Below, piece after piece: positions 1-6,530 of a stretch of DNA of 11,053 nucleotides. Positions within the stretch are counted from its first letter, which is position 1. Each line of letters begins with the position of its first letter. Position numbers and translations under genes: made by a program. The notes under the pieces were generated by a model. The model did no database searches, was not told the origin of the DNA, and saw only the letters and a list, made by a program, of their open reading frames with translations. The DNA is from Wenzhouxiangella sp. (GTDB lineage Bacteria; Pseudomonadota; Gammaproteobacteria; Xanthomonadales; Wenzhouxiangellaceae): assembly GCA_007116585.1 (NCBI GenBank), contig SKIE01000259.1:1-11053 (forward strand), read 5' to 3'.

Positions 1-42
1 CAGGTAGCGCAAGCCGACAAACAATGGGAGTGGTTGATACAT
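1..42 (-). CDS. lolC: LolC-type lipoprotein-releasing permease, first 14 codons only
   Basis: Reading the minus strand from the ATG at 42 gives MYQPLPLFVGLRYL, open to the window edge. This closely matches the amino terminus of LolC/LolE-family permeases (E. coli LolC starts with MYQP and has FIGLRY at the same place). These inner-membrane proteins, with the LolD ATPase, release outer-membrane lipoproteins to LolA. The ATG lies 15 bp past the rluC stop on the same strand, so the two could share a transcript; no clear Shine-Dalgarno is visible in that gap. Finding lol genes near rluC and rne fits known gammaproteobacterial gene order, for example in pseudomonads. Only 14 residues are visible, so LolC versus LolE (or a fused-type LolF) cannot be settled. 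Confidence 0.72.
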   Translation of the reverse strand, partial: MYQPLPLFVGLRYL

Positions 43-57
43 GCAGTCAGTGAGTCG

Positions 58-981
58 TCATGGGTCGGACCGGCGGAGTTTTTCCAGCGCCGTTGCCAGT
101 TCTTGCGGCAGCGGCACGCTGAATACCTGATCATCAGGCCACGGCAGGCGCAAGCTGTGCGCATGGAGAAACAGCCGCCGTAAATCAGTCGGCGGTGCCT
201 CCGGATTGTAGCGCTCGTCTCCGGCAATAGGGTGATCGATGTGGCGGGCATGGGCTCGAATCTGGTGGGTCCGCCCCGTTTCGATCTCGGCCTCTACATA
301 GCTGTAGCCGCCCACGCGCTCCAGGACACGGAAGCGGGTCAGCGCCGACTGACCGTCCGGATCCGCAATCACGCGGTGCTGGCCGCTGTTGTCGCGGATT
401 TTCTTCAGTGCTGCGTCCACTTCGACCCGGTCTTCGCGCAATTCGCCGGACAGCAGCGCCAAATAACGCTTGGACACCTTTCGCTGCGTAAAACACCGCT
501 GCAGTTCGGCCAGGGCGGCGCGCGTGGCGGCAAAAACCACCAGCCCGCTGGTAGCACGGTCCAGCCGGTGAACCGGCCGCCAGGCCGGGTTCAGTCGACT
601 CATCACATCGACCAGTCCGTAGCGAAGCCCGGAGCCCGCATGCATGGCCAGGCCGGCCGGTTTGTCGACGACACAATAGGACTCATTCTGACCCACAATT
701 CGCTGCTTGATCCCGCCAACCAACTGCGCCGGCAGTACAGCATCGGATGGCGGCCTGGAGGCCACGGGCGGCACCCGAACCTCATCGCCGCAGCGCAGCT
801 TTTGCATCGGCTTGGCCCGCCCGCCGTTGACGCGAACCTGGCCCGTCCGCACCAGACGATAGACCAGGCTGCGCGGCACGCCGTCAAGCAAGCCAAGCAG
901 GAAATTGTCCAGCCTCTGACCGTCACGGTCTTTAGAAACCCGGACGTGGCGAACGGAATGTGGCTGTGTTGACGCGTTCAT
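58..981 (-). CDS. rluC: 23S rRNA pseudouridine synthase RluC
   Basis: This 307-residue protein is a full-length RluA-family pseudouridine synthase. An amino-terminal S4 RNA-binding domain (about residues 20-80, RLDNFLLGLL...SLVYRLVRTGQVRVNG) is followed by the catalytic domain. The signature HRLDRATSGL at 138-147 carries the catalytic aspartate D141. The flanking family motifs DKPAGLAMHAGSG (106-118) and ETGRTHQIRAHARHIDHPIAGDERY (234-258) are also present. RluC modifies U955, U2504 and U2580 (E. coli numbering) of 23S rRNA. The specific call to RluC, rather than RluA or RluD, rests on the S4 domain together with divergent placement next to rne, which is the gene order in E. coli and many relatives. 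There is no good Shine-Dalgarno before the ATG; instead an inverted repeat ends 1 bp from the start codon. An internal start is possible, but the amino-terminal residues lead naturally into the S4 domain. Confidence 0.93.
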   Translation of the reverse strand: MNASTQPHSVRHVRVSKDRDGQRLDNFLLGLLDGVPRSLVYRLVRTGQVRVNGGRAKPMQKLRCGDEVRVPPVASRPPSDAVLPAQLVGGIKQRIVGQNESYCVVDKPAGLAMHAGSGLRYGLVDVMSRLNPAWRPVHRLDRATSGLVVFAATRAALAELQRCFTQRKVSKRYLALLSGELREDRVEVDAALKKIRDNSGQHRVIADPDGQSALTRFRVLERVGGYSYVEAEIETGRTHQIRAHARHIDHPIAGDERYNPEAPPTDLRRLFLHAHSLRLPWPDDQVFSVPLPQELATALEKLRRSDP

Positions 982-982
982 A

Positions 983-1005
983 ACTATCGAATTGGCAACG
1001 ATAGT
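983..1005. repeat. 7-bp-arm inverted repeat at the rluC/rne divergent start
   Basis: ACTATCG (983-989) and CGATAGT (999-1005) are exact reverse complements separated by 9 bp. The left arm ends 1 bp from the rluC start codon at 981. Arm-to-arm spacing is 16 bp, compatible with a dimeric repressor site. As RNA in the rluC transcript it would form a 7-bp hairpin with a 9-nt loop just upstream of the AUG, which could hinder ribosome access. Which of the two, if either, is real cannot be told from sequence. Confidence 0.55.
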
Positions 1006-1013
1006 GCTAACAT
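1005..1013 (+). promoter_or_regulatory. Possible extended -10 element of an rne promoter
   Basis: TGCTAACAT has the TG-N-hexamer form of an extended -10 box (hexamer TAACAT, 1008-1013). The -35 position at 17-bp spacing (985-990, TATCGA) is poor, as is usual for extended -10 promoters. It overlaps the right arm of the inverted repeat. If used, transcription would start near 1020 and give an rne leader of about 440 nt. This is a by-eye match only. Confidence 0.25.
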
Positions 1014-1335
1014 AGCAGGGTTGGAGTGACTCAATCTGCCCATCGTCTTTCCCCTTCTATTGGAAAAGACCTTGCGCTCGGCAGCGTCATCAGACGGCCA
1101 AAAGGCTGCGCATCGGCAGGCGCTCGGACAACGAATGGTTTTTTCGGCCGGCTGCTTCGGCACCCGGACTGAACTCAACATCAAGCCCGTTCCCGGCTGC
1201 CGAATCTGAATTCTGGTCGGCCGAGATTGGTGAAGCAAGACATCTTGGCGCCCCGTGCCCGGCATGAGGCGGCGGTAGAGGTCGATCGCAAAGCGCGAGA
1301 TGCAGGCTCGATCTGCCGTGAATGAATCCGCACAG

Positions 1336-1359
1336 CGTGGCGTTGATTTCTGCGCCACG
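1336..1359 (+). promoter_or_regulatory. Hairpin with U-rich loop in rne leader
   Basis: A perfect 7-bp stem, CGTGGCG with CGCCACG, closes a 10-nt interval TTGATTTCTG whose ends can add a T-G wobble. The AU-containing loop is the kind of single-stranded target RNase E prefers. It lies about 100 nt upstream of the rne start. Function is inferred from the known autoregulation of rne. Confidence 0.45.
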
Positions 1360-1420
1360 AAACAATGTGTTGGGTCGCTTCGACACCTTCGGATTGGACA
1401 AGATGTCTCCGTCACCGGTT

Positions 1421-1440
1421 CCGGGCCGCAACGCGGCCGG
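1421..1440 (+). promoter_or_regulatory. GC hairpin just upstream of the rne ribosome binding site
   Basis: GGCCGC (1424-1429) pairs with GCGGCC (1433-1438) around an AAC loop; CC (1421-1422) and GG (1439-1440) extend the stem past a one-base bulge. It ends 6 bp before the GGAGGA at 1447-1452, so its folding could affect initiation on rne. The stem is seen directly; the regulatory role is inference. Confidence 0.4.
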
Positions 1441-1462
1441 AGCGGCGGAGGAAGTAATAAAA

Positions 1463-3880
1463 ATGAAACGTATGCTGATCAACGCAACTCAGCCCGAAGA
1501 GTTGCGGGTTGCCATCGCCGATGGCCAGACCCTGCTCGACCTTGACATTGAAGTTCCTGCCCAGGAACAAAAAAAATCCAATATTTACAAGGGCCGCATT
1601 ACCCGCGTAGAGCCCAGCCTCGATGCCTGCTTCGTGGAGTTCGGCTCCGAACGGCACGGCTTCCTGTCGATGAAGGAAATAGGCCGCGAGTATTTCTCTG
1701 AGGCAGCGCAAAAAGCCTTTGATGAAGGCAGCCGGGTTGACATCAAGGATGCGGTCAGCGCGCGACAGGAAGTCATTGTCCAGGTGGACAAGGAAGAGCG
1801 CGGCACCAAAGGCGCTGCCTTGACCACGTTCATCAGCCTGGCCGGCCGCTACCTGGTCCTGATGCCTAATAATCCGCGCGCCGGGGGCGTTTCGCGCCAG
1901 ATCTCGCGTGATGAACGCAAGGAAATCCTCGATACGCTGAAACAGGTTGAAGTACCGGAAGGCATGGGCATGATCGTGCGCACCGCCGGCGTCGGTCGTG
2001 AACAGGAAGAGCTGCAGTGGGACCTCGATTACCTGCTGCAGCTGTGGACGGCGATACAGGCGGCGGCCAAGAGCCGTCCGGCACCTTTTCTGATCTATCA
2101 GGAGAGCAATCTCATCATTCGCGCCCTGCGCGACTACTTGCGTGAGGATATCGGCGAGATCCTGATCGACGACGATCGCGTTTTCGAGGATGCCCGCGAA
2201 TTCATGCAGCAGGTCATGCCGCACAACCTGCGCAAACTCAAGACCTACAGCGACGACACCCCGCTGTTCTCGCGCTACCAGATCGAAAGCCAGATCGAAT
2301 CGGCTTTTTCGCGCGAAGTTCGTTTGCCCTCTGGCGGCGCAGTGGTCATTGACCATACCGAGGCGCTGCTGTCGATTGACATCAACTCCGCTCGTGCAAC
2401 CAAGGGCGCGGATATCGAAGAAACCGCACTGCAGACCAACCTCGAGGCGGCCGATGAGATTGGCCGGCAGTTGAGAATCCGCGACCTCGGTGGCCTGATC
2501 GTCATCGACTTTATCGACATGCTGAGCAAGGACGCACAGCGCGAGGTCGAAAACCGCCTGCGCGAGGCCATGCGCATGGACAAGGCCCGGGTTCAGATCG
2601 GTCGCATTTCGCGCTTCGGTCTGCTGGAGATGTCCCGCCAGCGCCTGCGCCCGTCGCTGGGCGAATCCAGCTCCATCACCTGCCCGCGCTGCGACGGGTA
2701 CGGCTCCATCCGGTCGGTCGAGTCCCTGGCCCTGGCCATCCTGCGGCTGGCCGAGGAGGAGGTGATGAAGGATCACACCTCGCGGGTCATCGTGCAGGCC
2801 CCTACCGAGGTGGCGAACTTCCTGCTCAACGAAAAGCGCAGCGTCATGGCCGACATGGAGCGACGCAACAAGCTGCCGATTACCGTGGTCGCCAACCGCT
2901 GGCTGGAAACCCCGCGCTTTGAGATTCAGCGCCTGCGGACCAGCGAAACGCTGGACGAGCCCAGCTACGCACTTCCGGGCGCGGAAGAGCCCGAAACCGA
3001 CACCACCTCCAGCAAGGCCAACGGTTCAGCAGGTGTCCGCCCGCCCGAAGCGGCGGTCAGCGGCATCCGGCCCAGCACGCCGGCGCCCGAGCGTCGGCCT
3101 GAACCCTCTCCGCTGGCCCGGTTCTGGACAGCGCTGATCGCCCGCCTGAAAAACCTCTTCTCCAGCGAGTCCGACCAATCCTCGAGCGGACGTCGCCAGC
3201 GCTCCGATCACAAGGGCCGCAAAACCACGCGATCCAACCGACCGAGCGACGGCACCAGGCGCACGCCGTCCCGCAACAGCCAGAACCAGGAGCCCAAAGG
3301 CCAGGGCAAGAAGAAGCGCAAGAAAAAGAAAAAACGCGCTGATGCGCAAAGCAGCCCGGCCGACAGCCCGCGTCAGGAAGCGTCCCAGACGCCATCTGAC
3401 GACGCCAACGACAAACCACCGAGAAAAAAGCGGCGCCGGCGCGGCGGGAAAAAACGCCGCAGTTCAGCAAAGACTGACAATCAGCAGAGCGGATCCGATC
3501 AGGCGCAAGCCGCCGGTTCATCCTCAGTAAACAATCAGTCTCAGCCATCGCCGGGCCCTGCGGCACAACAGCAGGACTCTACGGGCAAAGGCTCAACCGG
3601 CTTGAAAACCACCCCGGCCCGTCTCAGTCATCAGTCCGAGTCGTCATTGCCGGCCAAAACTGAGTCGTCAGGTGCCGACAAGACCAAAGAGGAAAAGCCT
3701 CAAACGGAGACTCCGAAGGCATCCGAATCTCCGGGTGAGTCGAACAAGCCGATCAGGCAGGCACCGGCACCGGAAAAACCGGCCGAGGCCACGAAGAGCG
3801 CTGACGGCGGCCAGGCCATCAAGGGCGAAGACGGTATCTACAGGGTGGCTTCGGACTCGTCAAACCAAAGCAAGTCCTGA
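1463..3880 (+). CDS. rne: Ribonuclease E
   Basis: This is the 805-residue endoribonuclease that starts most mRNA decay and processes rRNA and tRNA precursors as the degradosome scaffold. The ATG at 1463 is chosen because [10 protein letters not shown] is the conserved RNase E start and GGAGGA lies at 1447-1452; an in-frame ATG at 1322 would add 47 unrelated residues. The S1 RNA-binding domain covers about 38-120. The DNase I-like catalytic site holds D306 (SIDINSA) and D349 (VIDFIDM), matching E. coli D303 and D346. The zinc-link CPRC (407-410) joins dimers. After about 500 the protein becomes disordered. [20 protein letters not shown] (549-568) looks like the amphipathic membrane anchor (segment A). 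Two basic blocks follow at 616-625 and 653-666. At 805 residues it is shorter than E. coli RNase E (1061), all of the loss being in the tail. A hairpin follows the stop. Confidence 0.96.
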   Translation: MKRMLINATQPEELRVAIADGQTLLDLDIEVPAQEQKKSNIYKGRITRVEPSLDACFVEFGSERHGFLSMKEIGREYFSEAAQKAFDEGSRVDIKDAVSARQEVIVQVDKEERGTKGAALTTFISLAGRYLVLMPNNPRAGGVSRQISRDERKEILDTLKQVEVPEGMGMIVRTAGVGREQEELQWDLDYLLQLWTAIQAAAKSRPAPFLIYQESNLIIRALRDYLREDIGEILIDDDRVFEDAREFMQQVMPHNLRKLKTYSDDTPLFSRYQIESQIESAFSREVRLPSGGAVVIDHTEALLSIDINSARATKGADIEETALQTNLEAADEIGRQLRIRDLGGLIVIDFIDMLSKDAQREVENRLREAMRMDKARVQIGRISRFGLLEMSRQRLRPSLGESSSITCPRCDGYGSIRSVESLALAILRLAEEEVMKDHTSRVIVQAPTEVANFLLNEKRSVMADMERRNKLPITVVANRWLETPRFEIQRLRTSETLDEPSYALPGAEEPETDTTSSKANGSAGVRPPEAAVSGIRPSTPAPERRPEPSPLARFWTALIARLKNLFSSESDQSSSGRRQRSDHKGRKTTRSNRPSDGTRRTPSRNSQNQEPKGQGKKKRKKKKKRADAQSSPADSPRQEASQTPSDDANDKPPRKKRRRRGGKKRRSSAKTDNQQSGSDQAQAAGSSSVNNQSQPSPGPAAQQQDSTGKGSTGLKTTPARLSHQSESSLPAKTESSGADKTKEEKPQTETPKASESPGESNKPIRQAPAPEKPAEATKSADGGQAIKGEDGIYRVASDSSNQSKS
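3424..3460 (+). other. Candidate -1 frameshift site inside rne: slippery heptamer plus hairpin
   Basis: A_AAA_AAG at 3424-3430 lies in the right phase of the rne frame (codons AGA AAA AAG, residues 654-656). This is the same heptamer used by E. coli dnaX. Ten bases later GCGGCG (3441-3446) can pair perfectly with CGCCGC (3455-3460) around an 8-nt loop. A -1 shift here would add 15 codons and stop at 3475-3477, giving a 671-residue RNase E without the last 134 residues. The motif falls in a lysine/arginine-rich tract where A runs and GC-rich arginine codons are expected anyway, so chance is a serious alternative. The spacer is longer than the usual 5-9 nt. Confidence 0.3.
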
Positions 3881-3888
3881 AACATCCC

Positions 3889-3914
3889 AACCCGCAGCAT
3901 CGGAGCTGCGGGTT
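3889..3914. terminator. Hairpin between convergent rne and the response regulator gene
   Basis: AACCCGCAGC (3889-3898) and GCTGCGGGTT (3905-3914) form a perfect 10-bp stem with a 6-nt loop, 8 bp after the rne stop. The plus-strand tail (TTCTTC) is only moderately T-rich, and the minus-strand tail is weaker. It most likely ends rne transcription and may also limit read-through from the opposing gene, which stops 26 bp away. Confidence 0.7.
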
Positions 3915-3940
3915 CTTCGGACGGGAATGTGCCCGCAGGC

Positions 3941-4582
3941 CTACACCGAAGTGTTAATGAGCTCGTGCCGAATCGCCAGCCGCAGCAGGTCTACCTCGCT
4001 GTTGACCCCCACCTTTTCGTAGATTCTGTACTTGTAGGTCGAAACGGTCTTGGGGCTGACCTTGAGCACCTCACCAATACGCGCGGGCTTCATCCCCTGC
4101 ACCAGCATCAGGGTTACCTCGAGTTCACGCGAGGTCAGCTCCTGAAAAGGTGATTGAGGCGTGCCCGGCAACAGGGACAGCGCCAACTGCTGGGCAATCT
4201 CAGATCCGATGTATCGCTCTCCCCGGTGCACGGCATTGACCGCGGAAATCAACTCCTCGGCACTCGCGCCCTTGGTCAGATAGCCGCTGGCACCGATATC
4301 AAGAAGCCTGGCCGGCAAAGGCGGCTCGGAATGCGCGGTCAACACGATGACGCGGATGCCGGGTTGCGCCTTGAGGATGCGCTCAGTGGTTTCCAGCCCG
4401 GAAATACCGGGCAGACCGACGTCCATCAGAATCAGATCGGGTTCGAGCCGACGCGCCATGGCAATCGCCTCTTCGCCGCTGGAGGCCTCGCCGACCACCT
4501 CCACATCGGACATGGACCCCATAATATTCTGGATGCCAGTCCGGAACAATTCATGATCCTCAACGATCATCAACTTGATCAT
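3941..4582 (-). CDS. gacA: GacA/UvrY-type response regulator (NarL/FixJ family)
   Basis: This 213-residue two-component regulator has an amino-terminal receiver domain (1-120) with acidic residues E8-D9, phosphoacceptor D54 (LILMDVGLPG), T82 and K104. A LuxR-type helix-turn-helix follows at about 147-210 (LTSRELEVTLMLVQG...SPKTVSTYKYRIYEKVGV). Several stretches are characteristic of GacA/UvrY rather than generic NarL proteins: VEDHELFRTGI, the PLPARLLDIGASGYLTKGAS segment, RYIGSEIAQQLALS and LAIRHEL. In relatives, phosphorylation by the BarA/GacS sensor leads to transcription of Csr/Rsm small RNAs that titrate CsrA. Neither the sensor nor uvrC, the usual partner downstream of this gene in many gammaproteobacteria, is in the window; the gene stands alone, convergent with rne. 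The start fits the family's length. The upstream region has a purine stretch (GGGGAC) but only a weak Shine-Dalgarno. Confidence 0.88.
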   Translation of the reverse strand: MIKLMIVEDHELFRTGIQNIMGSMSDVEVVGEASSGEEAIAMARRLEPDLILMDVGLPGISGLETTERILKAQPGIRVIVLTAHSEPPLPARLLDIGASGYLTKGASAEELISAVNAVHRGERYIGSEIAQQLALSLLPGTPQSPFQELTSRELEVTLMLVQGMKPARIGEVLKVSPKTVSTYKYRIYEKVGVNSEVDLLRLAIRHELINTSV

Positions 4583-4735
4583 ATCCAGTCCCCATACATG
4601 ACCTAACCACAGACTTTAACCGAATTTTGCCGAGTGATGCGTCATTGTGTCCCTGCCTTGATGAACCAGTCGGGACGCTGACGGTCATTGGGGTACACTT
4701 TCGCGGCTAACTCAGTTGACTTGGAGACTCCCCAG

Positions 4736-5878
4736 ATGAGATTGACTATGACCATTCGTGGCATCGTGCTGATTTGCGCCCTGAGCCTGGCAGGGGCCGC
4801 GCTGGCCGACAGCCGTGTGCTGCGAACCGAGTATCAGGCGATCAACCTGGAGCGTATTGCTGGCGACCTGGAACATCCTTGGGCCATCGACTTTCTGCCA
4901 GATGGGCGCATGCTGGTTACCGAGCGCCCGGGACGGCTCAACATCATTGACGCTGAAGGCAACATCACCCGCGTCAGCGGCACGCCAGAAGTCGCAGCGC
5001 TGCGTCAGGGCGGATTGCTGGAAGTACTGATCCACCCCGAGTTTGAAGACAACGGCTGGGTCTACCTGACCTACGCCAAGGCCGATGACTCCGGCATGAC
5101 GGCCACGGCGCTGGCGCGCAGCCGCCTGCAGGACGGCGCGCTGCACGACCTCGAAGATCTCTATGTTCAGGAACGCTTCTCCGAACCCGGCCGCCACTAC
5201 GGCTCCAAGCTGGCCTGGCTGCCTGACGGCACTTTGCTGATGAGCGTCGGTGATCGTGGTTCCGAGCCGCCGCGTGCGCAGGCACTGGATGACAGCGCCG
5301 GCACCCTCATTCGTTTGACCGAAGACGGCGGCATTCCCGATGATAATCCATTCGTCGGGCATGACGACGCGCTGCCTGAAATCTTCACCTACGGCAACCG
5401 CAACATTCAGGGCCTGATCGTGCACCCTGAGACCGGAGAAATCTGGAGTCATGAGCACGGGCCGCGCGGCGGTGACGAATTGAACCTGATGGAGCCGGGC
5501 GGCAACTACGGCTGGCCGGTGGTCAGCCTGGGCCGGAGCTACCGGACAGAGGATCGCTACTTCGAGGACACGGTCCGCCATCATCCAGACATGATCGACC
5601 CAGTCATCGACTGGACACCCAGCATCGCCGCCTCCGGACTGGCCGTCCTGGTTGACGACCACTTCCCGGCCTGGCAGGGCAACTTCCTGGCCGGCGGCCT
5701 GCGAACGCAGCAGATCCGCCGGGTTGTCTTTGAAGACGGTGTCCCGGTGCACGAAGAAGAACTGATCCGGGATGAAATCGGTCGAATCCGCGACGTCCGG
5801 GTAGGACCCGACAGCAACATCTACGTGGTCACCGACCACGCCGAAGGCGGGCTGTACCGGATTTCGCCGGCTGGCTGA
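4736..5878 (+). CDS. Exported PQQ-dependent aldose sugar dehydrogenase (YliI/sGDH family)
   Basis: The product (380 residues) belongs to the glucose/sorbosone dehydrogenase beta-propeller family, which oxidises aldose sugars in the periplasm with PQQ and calcium. The ATG at 4736 is preferred over one at 4688: GGAGA sits at 4723-4727, and the protein then opens with a classic signal peptide (RLTMTIRG, hydrophobic core, cut after ALA at residue 24). The catalytic histidine is probably H154 in GRHYGSKLAWLPDG, in line with His144 of soluble glucose dehydrogenase. R222 in YGNRNIQGL and the HGPRGGDELN/GGNYGWP segment (241-260) match cofactor and calcium sites of the family. The E. coli relative YliI has broad, weak aldose activity, so substrate is open. 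No PQQ biosynthesis gene is visible. A TACACT box at 4694-4699 could be its -10 element, but no -35 box matches. Confidence 0.9.
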   Translation: MRLTMTIRGIVLICALSLAGAALADSRVLRTEYQAINLERIAGDLEHPWAIDFLPDGRMLVTERPGRLNIIDAEGNITRVSGTPEVAALRQGGLLEVLIHPEFEDNGWVYLTYAKADDSGMTATALARSRLQDGALHDLEDLYVQERFSEPGRHYGSKLAWLPDGTLLMSVGDRGSEPPRAQALDDSAGTLIRLTEDGGIPDDNPFVGHDDALPEIFTYGNRNIQGLIVHPETGEIWSHEHGPRGGDELNLMEPGGNYGWPVVSLGRSYRTEDRYFEDTVRHHPDMIDPVIDWTPSIAASGLAVLVDDHFPAWQGNFLAGGLRTQQIRRVVFEDGVPVHEEELIRDEIGRIRDVRVGPDSNIYVVTDHAEGGLYRISPAG

Positions 5879-5881
5879 CCC

Positions 5882-6502
5882 ATGCCCCTTCAGGCCGGCA
5901 CGCGCCCCCCGGTTGTCGTACTGACCGGGGGCATCGCATCCGGCAAGAGTGCCGTTGCCGAGCGTCTGGAAGGCCTCGGCGCCCCCTTGATCGATACGGA
6001 CGTGCTGGCGCGCGAAGCCGTCGCGTCCGGCACGCCCGGGCTGCGGGCGGTGGTTGATGCATTCGGAGCTGAAATTGCAAACGCCGACGGCAGCCTCAAT
6101 CGACGTCGTCTGCGCGAGCTTGTGTTTTCCGATGCCGACGCTCGATGCCAGCTGGAGGAAATACTTCACCCCCTGATCGAAACTGCCGCCCGATCACGCA
6201 TCAATGAGCTAAATGAGGCGGCGTATTGCGTGCTGGTCGTGCCGCTGTTGGTCGAAACCGGTCTTTTTCCGGATGCCGATGTGGTGGTCGTGGTCGATGT
6301 GCCGGAACGCGAACAGATCGCTCGCCTGTGTCGCCGCGACGGCCTGGATGAAGCCTCGGCTCAGCGTATGCTGGACGTTCAGGCCTCTCGCGAGCAGCGT
6401 CTACAGCATGCCGATGAGGTCATCAAAAACACCGGCTCCCTGGCGACCCTGGACCAGCAGGTCACTGAACTGCATCAGCGCCTGCTGGCCAGATTCTCCT
6501 GA
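5882..6502 (+). CDS. coaE: Dephospho-CoA kinase
   Basis: CoaE performs the last step of coenzyme A synthesis, phosphorylating the 3'-hydroxyl of dephospho-CoA with ATP. The 206-residue protein is the usual length. It shows the P-loop GGIASGKS (16-23), the DTDVLAREAV segment that follows the first helix, LHPLI in the CoA-binding region, and the family VPLLVETGLF motif followed by VVVVDVPEREQIARLCRRDG. The start codon is 3 bp after the sugar dehydrogenase stop with no good Shine-Dalgarno of its own, so translation is probably coupled to the upstream gene. In many gammaproteobacteria coaE instead follows the type IV pilus genes pilB-pilC-pilD, so the neighbour here is less common. It converges on the EF-G-like gene with a 28-bp gap and no clear terminator between them. 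Confidence 0.96.
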   Translation: MPLQAGTRPPVVVLTGGIASGKSAVAERLEGLGAPLIDTDVLAREAVASGTPGLRAVVDAFGAEIANADGSLNRRRLRELVFSDADARCQLEEILHPLIETAARSRINELNEAAYCVLVVPLLVETGLFPDADVVVVVDVPEREQIARLCRRDGLDEASAQRMLDVQASREQRLQHADEVIKNTGSLATLDQQVTELHQRLLARFS

Positions 6503-6530
6503 GCGGCGTTACTACTTGACGCTACCCCGT

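Larger units (their letters stand above)
1014..1462 (+). promoter_or_regulatory. Probable long structured 5' leader of rne
   Basis: No convincing gene occupies the 481 bp between rluC and rne. In E. coli the rne mRNA has a leader of about 360 nt that RNase E itself recognises to control its own level, and conserved hairpins there do the sensing. The corresponding region here has similar size and placement. Two clear stems are visible. CGTGGCG/CGCCACG (1336-1342 with 1353-1359) encloses a U-rich loop TGATTTCT after a T-G closing pair. GGCCGC/GGCC-type pairing at 1421-1440 forms an 8-bp bulged stem with an AAC loop, ending 6 bp before the Shine-Dalgarno. Homology to the E. coli hp2/hp3 elements is inferred from position, not sequence. 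Confidence 0.5.

Noticed and set aside
232..972. A 246-codon open frame on the plus strand opposite rluC
   Set aside because: It is antisense to a clear RluC and has no family features.
984..1415. A 143-codon open frame on the minus strand between rluC and rne
   Set aside because: Its composition (rich in Cys, Arg, Pro and Ser) resembles random GC-rich translation, it has no known motif, and the region is better explained as the rne leader.
1322..1462. An in-frame upstream ATG that would extend RNase E by 47 residues
   Set aside because: RNase E proteins start at MKRMLINAT, the ATG at 1463 has a good Shine-Dalgarno, and the extension spans both leader hairpins.
1412..2776. A 454-codon open frame on the minus strand opposite rne
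   Set aside because: It covers the conserved catalytic half of RNase E in antisense and shows no protein family features.
3308..3337. A6 run in the first lysine block of rne as a -1 frameshift site
   Set aside because: The preceding base is G, so the codons read AAG AAA AAA and the heptamer is not of the X_XXY_YYZ form; only the later site at 3424 has correct phase.
4712..6169. A 485-codon open frame on the minus strand opposite the sugar dehydrogenase and coaE
   Set aside because: It runs antisense across two recognised genes and their junction, with no domain signal.
6503..6530. Possible terminator between convergent coaE and the EF-G-like gene
   Set aside because: Only 4-bp imperfect pairing (GCGT/ACGC) and no T-run on either strand; not enough to call.
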